This document shows, one piece after another, positions 56,437-64,000 of a stretch of 64,000 nt of DNA (position 1 is its first letter; each line of letters opens with the position of its first letter). The notes beneath the pieces are model-generated. The model was given only the letters and a program-made list of their open reading frames with translations. It was not told where the DNA came from and made no database searches. The stretch comes from Cavenderia fasciculata. Lineage: Eukaryota; Evosea; Eumycetozoa; Acytosteliales; Cavenderiaceae. The DNA lies in the NCBI RefSeq assembly GCF_000203815.1, contig NW_004457735.1:1922001-1986000 (forward strand). Reading direction: 5' to 3'. Both the position numbers and the translations under genes were made by a program.

Positions 56437-58311
56437 TTAAGCTTGTGGACTCATATTGCCATTAACCAAATCAATAAATGGTTGGAAAATATTACCATTG
56501 ACGAAATTATTATCGACGACGTTGATCAAGTAGTAGTTGTCGATCATTTCATCCAAGACCTTACGGCTGGTAGAGTTTTCGTCATAGAGAGAACTCCAAC
56601 GAGATTGCCAGAGAGCAAAGGCTTCATCCTTCCAGACGAGGAAAGAAGAGTGATCGACGACGGTTGGTTGCACGACCTCCTTGCCTGGGAAGATACCCCA
56701 TGTGACTGCATTGGTGCCCTTGGTGTTGGTATGTGAATCACCCTTACGGTTCAAAGCGTGGAAGGTGATCGATGGACACTTTTTAAAGATCTCGATGAGG
56801 AGGTGCATGTTTTCTGGCGAGGCAAAGAGCTCGATATAGGCCTTTTGGTAGACATAACCGTTCTTGCCACCCCAACCATGGGTCTTGTCGGTGGATGGAA
56901 CGCCATTGACGGCAGGTTGACTGTTGATAGTGAGAAATCCGTGGCTGTTCAAAAAGACCAATTGCTCCTTGATAGCCTCAGACTCGACCGACAATGGGAG
57001 ATCGTTCCATGGCAACTTCTTGACCTTGTCACCCTTGCAATAGTTGGCAAAGACTTCATAGACGTCTTGACGGGATTGGACGTCGCCATAGACGTTGGTG
57101 GCGCTGGTGGCGTTTGGATCAAACTGGTGCGACGAGAGATGGTAGTCGGACAAATCGCCAAAGGCCGGCGAACGGTAATCACCCCAACGACCATTGGGGA
57201 ACTCGTCCCACGAACCAGTACGCGAGATATAACTACGAGGACGATTCTTCCAAAAGATGGGACGAACCTCTTCCTTGAGACGGTTGGTGCTGGCGCATTG
57301 AGCCCATGGCAAGTATCTATGTAATTGGTCGGGACGGATCATCTCTAATCCCTTGAGAACCTTTCTCACACTTCTCTCCAAATTCAATGTATAAAAGTGC
57401 AAACCATCAACTCCGGCTGCTACCATTTGTTTACACATCTCTATACATAAATTTACACCATACTTTTTAACTTCTTCATCGTTATCCTATAAATTCAAAA
57501 AAGAAATGAATGAATGTTAATATTAATATTTTTTTGGAATGTTTTTTTTTTGTTTGTTTTTTTGTTGATTTACTTTAATTGGTTCAAGGGCATCTAAAAT
57601 ATGTTGTGGTACAACAGTCTTTGAAAGAGTGGTCATACGCTTGAAACCTGCATAGGTGTGGATTGGCATGATACCTGGGATGATTGGAACGTTGATACCG
57701 ATGGCACGACACTTGCCAACAAACTCGACAAACATATCGACGTCGTAGAAAAGTTGGGTGATGATGAGATCGGCACCCATGTCGACCTTGGTCTTGAGGT
57801 GTTGGAGATCGTCTTCCAAACTGGTGGCATCAGAGTGTCCCTCTGGATAACCGGCAACGGCAATACCAAAATAGTCACCATAGTGTTGACGAATATAACG
57901 AACCAAATCAGAGGCGTGGGCAAAGCCACCCTCGATCTTTTTCCATTCCTCACCACGAGGTGGGTCACCACGCAATGCCAATATATTACGAACACCAGAT
58001 TCCTTGGCTTTGGCCAAGGCAAAGTCAATCTGGGAGACTTGCATGTTGGTACAGGTCAAATGCATCATCGTCTCCAAACCACAGATGTTTTGGGCAGTGT
58101 CGGCAATCTCGAGTGTCAACTCGCTGGTGCTGCCACCGGCACCCCATGTAATGTCGACAAACAATGGCTCGAGCAGCAACATACGACCAAGACGATCATA
58201 GAGGTTTTGGACACCCTCCATTGTCTTGGGTGGAAAGTATTCGAACGAGTAAAAAGGTGTTGTTGCACCATTCTCCTCCTTGTGTTTTTTGATCTTATCA
58301 ATAATTTTCAT
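56437..58311 (-). CDS. mthfr: Methylenetetrahydrofolate reductase
   Basis: Two exons (58311-57574, 57486-56437) join in frame to 595 residues. The N-terminal catalytic TIM-barrel (1 to about 300) shows FEYFPPKT, FVDITWGAGGSTSE, HLTCTN, NILALRGDPPRGE, GIAVAGYPEGH, DLIITQLFYD and GIMPI. These cover FAD and folate sites of the family. The C-terminal regulatory domain (about 340-595) contains RPIFWKNRPRSYI, WDEFPNGRWGD and the TVVDHSSFLVWKDEAF block. The second domain marks the eukaryotic type, which reduces methylene-THF to methyl-THF for methionine synthesis and is inhibited by S-adenosylmethionine. Its 3' end converges with the V-ATPase-like gene at a distance of 147 bp. Confidence 0.97.
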
Positions 58312-58889
58312 TTTGTTTCCTTTCTTATTAAAGTTATAATGTATTTATATATATATTATATTTAACACCTGTAGTAATAGTAGTTGTAAATAGAATAGAA
58401 AGTTTGAATTAATTAATAAATGTATCACCAAAAGAGAGTGTAATTTAAATTAAATGGTCAATGAGAATAAATTAGATTTAGAGGACAACAAATGAAAAGA
58501 AACAAGACGAAATGAGCAATTCTTGTGGTTGGAATATATGTGATATCTAGTTTAGATCTGCGTCGTAGTGTGGTGGTGTTTACGAGGTTGTTGTAATTAT
58601 TTTTTTGTATGTTGTATGTTACTCTACTCTCTTTAATTATTACAAATAAGATAGGATAGCTATCAAATGGTGCTCTTTCTATTTCTCCTCTCTTTGTTGA
58701 GCTAAATCTTTGTTTGGTCATGATCAAACAAAAAGCCATAGAAAGGAAGGAAAGTGTGTGGAATTGTGTGGAATTGTGTGTGAGTGTGAGTGAGTGAATG
58801 CTTTTAAAAGGGAGGGAGGGTGTCAATTGTAACACAATTTTAAAAGAATGATCACCCACCACTACACACAGAGAGACTAGACTCTCTAG

Positions 58890-58920
<31 letters not shown>

Positions 58921-60159
58921 GAGATATATAAATAATTCGATTACTTTTGTGTGTCATGTGATCACATCGAGAATTTTGTTGTTTGATGTGTTGAGATGTT
59001 GTTTGTTTACTGTACTGTACACATACAAATAATAGCTGCTGATTAATTGATTGATATTACAATAGTTGGTGATGGTAGTCAACTTTTTCTTTTATCTCTT
59101 CTACTCTCTACTTGTTGTTCTTCTTTTTTTGAAAACTACTCTTTTTTTATACGCTGCCCATGCAAGAACATCATTGACCATGAAGCTCGAGCCCATCAAA
59201 AAAAAATAAAAAAAAGAAAAGAAAAAAAGGATGAGTCATAGGTTCACCGATTTCTTTCAAACCTCATTGATCCAAGTGGTGGTGGTAACCAAAATAGAAA
59301 TATCTTTTGTAACCATGTGTTATGAAATTCTGGCATAATCAAAACTTCTGGTATTAATTGCTTTACAAAGAATGGTAAATAATCTAGTGTCATAGTAAAT
59401 ATTTGAATAATCATGTGAATACTATAGTATGGAGAAGGCAATCATTTCAAACACAACCAGCTAAGCTAGGAGTTATTGTTGTTGGATTGGTGAACATCAC
59501 TGATTGCTTATTTTGGCATAAATGATTTGCCGAGTGATTCAAAAATGAAAAGGTGAACTGATGTTCCTTGTAACTTGATGACTCACTATGATTATAGTCT
59601 CTTTCTATAAGTGTTTAAAGAGGTGTCTTTGAAGAAAGAGTTCAATCAAATTCATTACTTTACTCTTGTAAACTTTTATAAAATAAGAAAAAATATTAAT
59701 TATATTAATATTTATATTAATAGCTTAATTTAAATTAATTTGGATAGTGGCCATAGACACTAAAAATCCATGACAACCAGATATTTGATTTGAAAGGGCT
59801 CTCCCTTCCTGGTACATTTAGAAAAAAAAAATATTTTAATTAAATTAATTGCCTCTCTCAGTTTCACAGCCTCTTTAATCATTGTTTTTTGAAACACTCT
59901 ATTGTCTATTGTTGTTGTTACTAATATCATTGATGAGAAGAAAAAGAGAAAGAAACATAAAAAGAATTAGTCTAAAAGAAAGAATCTCGAAAAAACCGAC
60001 AAACCCAATCCATCCAACAACCAACGACAAAAATAAACTCTCAAAAAAGGTTGTGCACCAAGAAAAAAGAAGAATCATTATACTATTGTCAAACCAAAAG
60101 CAAAGATATCAACTTATTATCCGTCCGCAGGCAGCCATCACCACCCACCACCACGATCA
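58312..60159. other. Intergenic region between MTHFR and lipase genes
   Basis: 1.85 kb with a CT microsatellite (about 58889-58918), GTGTGGAATT repeats near 58757-58785 and AT-rich DNA. A short protein relic lies at 59244-59441. A 93-codon plus frame directly upstream of the lipase ATG (59882-60163) reads K/R-rich leader DNA and is not called as a gene. Confidence 0.6.
59244..59441 (-). pseudogene. Possible FNIP-repeat relic
   Basis: A 65-codon frame reads FTMTLDYLPFFVKQLIPEVL and then EFHNTWLQKIFLFWLPPPL with GSMRFERN. The spacing F-x5-L-P-x-x-L-x-x-L and F-N-x8-P-x-x-L-P-P-x-L-x-x-L/M-x-F resembles two FNIP repeats with several departures (Phe for Pro, Met for Leu). FNIP repeat genes are amplified in dictyostelids. 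No flanking exons are visible, so I read it as a fragment. Confidence 0.3.
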
Positions 60160-62421
60160 ATGATGTTTGAACATCACAGCCGTATGGCCGATGCCGCCGC
60201 TGTTGTTGATGCGGAACAACAACATCAGCAGCATCATAATCAAAAGAGCCTCGGTGATACAGAGATACACAACTTTTCTTCTACATCTTCCACATCTTTA
60301 TCTCTAGATAATAGTAACAGCAACAACAACAACTACGCCGATATAAACAATAACAACAGTAATCATTCACATTATTATCATCAAAACACCAATATTGATA
60401 ATACAAATCATTATTACAACAATAATTATAGAAATAATAATAATCAATATATATATAACAACAACAATATACACCAACAAGAAGAACAAATTGAAATAGT
60501 TATTGATAATCCAGATTTATATTGGGATATAATGGTATGTAATATCACTCAATCAATCAATCTATCTATCTTTTTTTTTTTTTTAGAATGATATGTGTGG
60601 GGGTGTACATCTAAGGTGTATTGATCTAACTTGTTGTATATCTCTTTCTTATTCCATTTCTTTTTTTTTTCTTTATAGAAAATCAAAGAAGAAGAAGAAC
60701 ATATAACATGGTTGGAATCTTTAAACAAACAAATAAGGATTCACAAGGATGAAATCATTGCTAGTCAAAATTCGGTGGCTCAGGTGTACAAACAATATGT
60801 AAATAGTCACCAATATGATCATCAATTATTATGTAGTATATTTCTCTCCAAACTATCCTATGCCAACAATGAAAAGGAATTGGTTTGTCTTTTATCAAGA
60901 GATGATATTAGACTTTTATTAAATGATGTACAAAAGAATAACAATGGCACCAATAATAATAATAGTAGTAATAATAATCAACAATATATTAATAGATTTA
61001 AAAAGTTTTATCTATTCAAACCAAAGAATATGAGAGCAAAAGTAATAGTTGCTTTTGATCGTTTCCAAACCATGTTTGTGGCATTTACGGGATCGGTAAC
61101 AGTTGAAGATGTTGTATTGGATGTAGCATGTGGTTTTCAAGAAAAGATATCAGTAGAACGTAAACATCTAAATTATATGGCCATTGGTAGATTGACCTGG
61201 GTCATTGACTCGATTCCACAACTCATCCAAATTGCCCGTCTTGCCAATTGCAAGGCACTTGTATTTACTGGTCATTCAATGGGTGGTACATCTGCAACTA
61301 CTGCAACTCTACGTGCCATGGAATTAGTCTACAAAAAATCAAATATCAATAGTAGTAGCAATGATCATAGCAGCAGTAGTAGCAATAATAATAATATAGA
61401 AAATAATAACGACGATACAACTACCAACACCACAAACCACAACAATAATGTAAATAATGAAAATAATAATAATATAGATTCACAACAACAACAACAACAA
61501 GAGGAAGTGGAAGAAAATAATGTACATAAGAATAATAATACTATCACTACTCTTGGACAAAATAATAGATTGGAATTAAAATGTTTTAGTTTTGGAGCTG
61601 CTAGTTATTTGGATGAAGGAACTAGAAAGCATATTTCCAATATCGAACATTTGTCAGATTCACCTATCTTTGCAACCTATGTCAACGAGTATGATACCGT
61701 TCCAATGATGTCACATCATCCATTGATCGTACTCGATATTTTGTATATCTTTTTAGTGGCATTTATGCTTGTCTACTCTTTTATGTACCCACGATTACAT
61801 ATGGATCGATGGGTGTGGCTACTCTATGTCATAGCTGTCAAATTGCCACTTCCCTACCTTTTAATCCGTCTTCTCGACCTTGCCATTGCTCGTGTCTACT
61901 CTGTTGGCCTCTTGGCCACCAACACATATACTTTTTGCGAGCGCAGAGGTCACTATGTCGAGACAGACTCTCATGTCATACAAAACCGATACCGGTCTCT
62001 ACTAGACCATCTCTTTAAGCTGTACAACTTCCGTCTCATGTTTGCAGCCGACCACTCTATCGATCTCTACTACCAACGTGTCATGCGTCAGACGCGACCC
62101 AACCACAAGATCAATATTATCCACTTTAACACTTGCAACAAGTGTCTCACTGACAATAGCGGGCTACCCATCAACAATCCAAACAACCACCAGTCCCACC
62201 AAAACAACAGCCAGCGTGACACCCATCGTTGTAACAATCGAAACAATCTTTTCCGAATCCAAGATATCCATATTTTGTCAAACTCTATCAACAACACCGA
62301 ACTATTTGAAGAGGAACAAATCACTCTTTTAAAAAAACGTATAGTTTTCAAAGGCATGGCTTTAATCTTGACTACTTATGCCATTTGGTTCCTTTCATTT
62401 TTAATTATTATTTATATTTAA
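60160..62421 (+). CDS. Class-3 lipase with C-terminal membrane segments
   Basis: Two exons (60160-60534, 60679-62421) join in frame to 705 residues, with two adjacent ATGs at the start. Residues 1-110 are Asn/His/Gln-rich. The lipase part starts at about residue 245 (VIVAFDRFQTMFVAFTGSVT) and contains the nucleophile elbow GHSMGG with Ser325. A Ser/Asn insert of about 80 residues follows, then CFSFGAASYL and YVNEYDTVPMMSHHPL, which carries a plausible catalytic Asp. Hydrophobic segments lie at LIVLDILYIFLVAFMLVYSF, WLLYVIAVKLPLPYLL, and the C-terminus. The nearest relatives would be diacylglycerol or phospholipid lipases bound to endomembranes; the substrate is unknown. Confidence 0.85.
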
Positions 62422-62547
62422 TTATATATATAATAATAATATCTAATCAAATCCAAACAACAAGAATATTAATAATAATAATAATATAATAAAACAAACG
62501 GAAAATATATAATATATAGGATAAATATTTTTATTTATTTAAGTTAA

Positions 62548-63942
62548 TTATTGTTCGATTACTTTCAAGTCCAAATGGAATCTCTTTTTCCAAAGTCTCT
62601 TGATTGTGGAGACAACCTTTCTATTTTCGGTTACGTGCGAGGTGGTCAATTGCCATTGTTGCTTGGATTCACCTTCTACATCAAATATGATGGTCAATTC
62701 CAATGATTTAGAACGGTTAATATTAATACTTGATACGTCTGTTGTTTTGTAACTCTTGACAACTGTGAATTGTGGTGAAGAGGTCTTGAGGTAATTATTT
62801 AACAATGGATATTGAACAAAGTTTTCTTGACAAAGATAAATCTTTTCCTTTGTAATAATTAAACTACGAGGTAAGTCTAAAAAATAAAAATAAAATAAAA
62901 AGTATTAGGTCTTTGTTTCATTTTTTTTCTTTCTTTGTTTCATTTTTTTGATACAAACTCTTTGATGAAACTTTTTGATGAAGCATAATATATAATTCAA
63001 AATCTTCTTTCTTTTCACGAAGTAATTGATTAATATTATTTAGAGTATCCATGGATTTGAAGTATGGTTCCAAAGGAATAGATTCCTTCTTGGCAGCTTC
63101 AAAGAATAGGTCAAGGAATTTATGTACAGCGTCATGTGATCTCTTTAAAAAGACATAGCAGACATCTTCCAATTCGAATCTAAAGAATTGGTACAATAAT
63201 CCAACACTGACACGACGAATTTCCTTGATAGAGTATGATTCTACCAATGTAAATCCTGGGTCAATGCTACTGGCACTGAGACTGCTCGATAATTTGCTTC
63301 CAATGGTTGATGATCTCTTCAATAAATAGACTCGCATCGAAGTGAGAAGAATATAGATTGATCTTTCCTCTTCTTGAGTATTGTATCTAATGTAGTTGCT
63401 TTGCATCATATAGATATAGGTTTCCTTACTTCCACCTTGTAACAAATTCATTCTAAAGTATAATTGAAGATTTTGATCATTTACCATTCTAAAATTAAAA
63501 TCATCATCTGATTCTCTTGACCTAATAGAAAATAGAAAAAAGTTGGTAAATTCTCTATCTACTTGTTTCTTTTTTTGTTACTTTTGTTTGTTTACATACA
63601 TATCAGATGAAATAAAAGTTGGAGTTGAAGATAAACTACCAATAGTTGGAGTAGATACTTCGACAGGAGTTGAAGATACAATGGTTGATTGTGGAACGAA
63701 AAAGAGGAATCTTGAATGACATTTGACACATTGAGTAAATTCAAATTCTTGGCGACAGGTGTATCGTTCAGTACAATCCATACAACTCATTGTGTATTCC
63801 TTGAGTAATGGTCTCAATACTGATAATAATAAATCTGCTTGTTCTAAATTTTCCATAATATAAACCTCTTTGGTAAATTCAACTGGTACTCCATCTTTAA
63901 ATTCTTTTCCAAAAGTAATTTCTACCAATTCACTTGGTGCTC
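62548..63942 (-). CDS. 3' part of unidentified gene with Cys pairs and a PH-like region
   Basis: Three exons are visible: 63942-63600, 63521 to about 62974, and 62876-62548; the gene continues 5' beyond the right edge of the window. The first visible exon encodes ITFGKEFKDGVPVEF, an acidic helix, then Cys pairs (SCMDC, YTC, QCVKC), a possible zinc site. The second reads SIYILLTSMRVYLLKR and LVESYSIKEIRRVSVGLLYQF, a PH-like fold pattern seen in LRR/PH proteins such as the STK11IP family. The last exon ends in FHLDLKVIEQ. The donor between the last two exons is uncertain (GTTTGT near 62974 keeps the frame). The family is not assigned. Confidence 0.6.
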
Positions 63943-64000
63943 CTAATAAATATAAATATAAATAAAAATATTAGTTCATAATAATATTCTTTTTTTTTTA

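Noticed and set aside
58458-58862. 134-codon minus frame upstream of MTHFR
   Set aside because: It reads promoter-region simple repeats and has no domain pattern.
59882-60163. 93-codon plus frame ending at the lipase ATG
   Set aside because: It is a Lys/Arg-rich leader region without conserved features. It overlaps the true start codon in another frame.

Overview
The window is about 64 kb of nuclear DNA from a dictyostelid social amoeba. The evidence is AT-rich DNA, short AT-rich introns with GTATGT or GTAAGT donors and TTTAG or ATAG acceptors, runs of Asn, Gln, Thr and Ser inside otherwise conserved eukaryotic proteins, and many microsatellites. Intergenic DNA keeps more G and C than D. discoideum usually does, so I infer another dictyostelid genus; the species is not determined. 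I saw no rRNA, tRNA, CRISPR array, intact transposon or virus-like element. Exon joins below were read from the sequence and checked for reading-frame continuity.

Left part (1-19.5 kb), almost all minus strand: a non-coding flank with a 31-bp tandem repeat; a frame-broken secreted repeat protein (about 1.5-3.5 kb); an unknown possibly secreted protein (3.9-4.7 kb); a DH-PH-FYVE Rho GEF (5.0-8.6 kb); a J-domain, zinc-ribbon and chromodomain protein (9.5-12.6 kb); a Sac2/INPP5F-type phosphoinositide phosphatase (13.0-17.1 kb); and a C2H2 zinc-finger protein (17.7-19.5 kb). The zinc-finger gene has 3.8 kb of gene-free DNA upstream.

Middle part (23-46 kb): the farnesyl/geranylgeranyltransferase alpha subunit and a UBE3D-type E3 ligase diverge from a 91-bp promoter. 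Then come a Rab GTPase, a large codanin-1 homologue, SRP receptor beta, a C-ending-codon-rich secreted protein, a 120-residue SNARE without an N-terminal regulatory domain, a 991-residue unknown protein, a tiny Cys-rich protein, a WD40 protein and APC8/CDC23.

Right part (47-64 kb): an HTTM-domain membrane protein, a Vps55/LEPROT gene that seems to need a one-nucleotide exon, an LRR-like pseudogene, a divergent V-ATPase subunit A paralogue that has lost the catalytic GER motif, MTHFR, a class-3 lipase with membrane segments, and the 3' part of an unidentified gene that runs off the right edge.

The genes form no operon-like pathway. Recurrent themes are membrane identity and traffic (FYVE GEF, Sac phosphatase, Rab, prenyltransferase, SNARE, Vps55, SRP receptor, V-ATPase paralogue) and nuclear/cell-cycle functions (codanin-1, APC8, chromodomain and zinc-finger proteins). 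The most unusual items are the V-ATPase A paralogue, the one-base exon, the SNARE with Asp in its zero layer, the J-domain/chromodomain fusion and the amoebozoan codanin-1.
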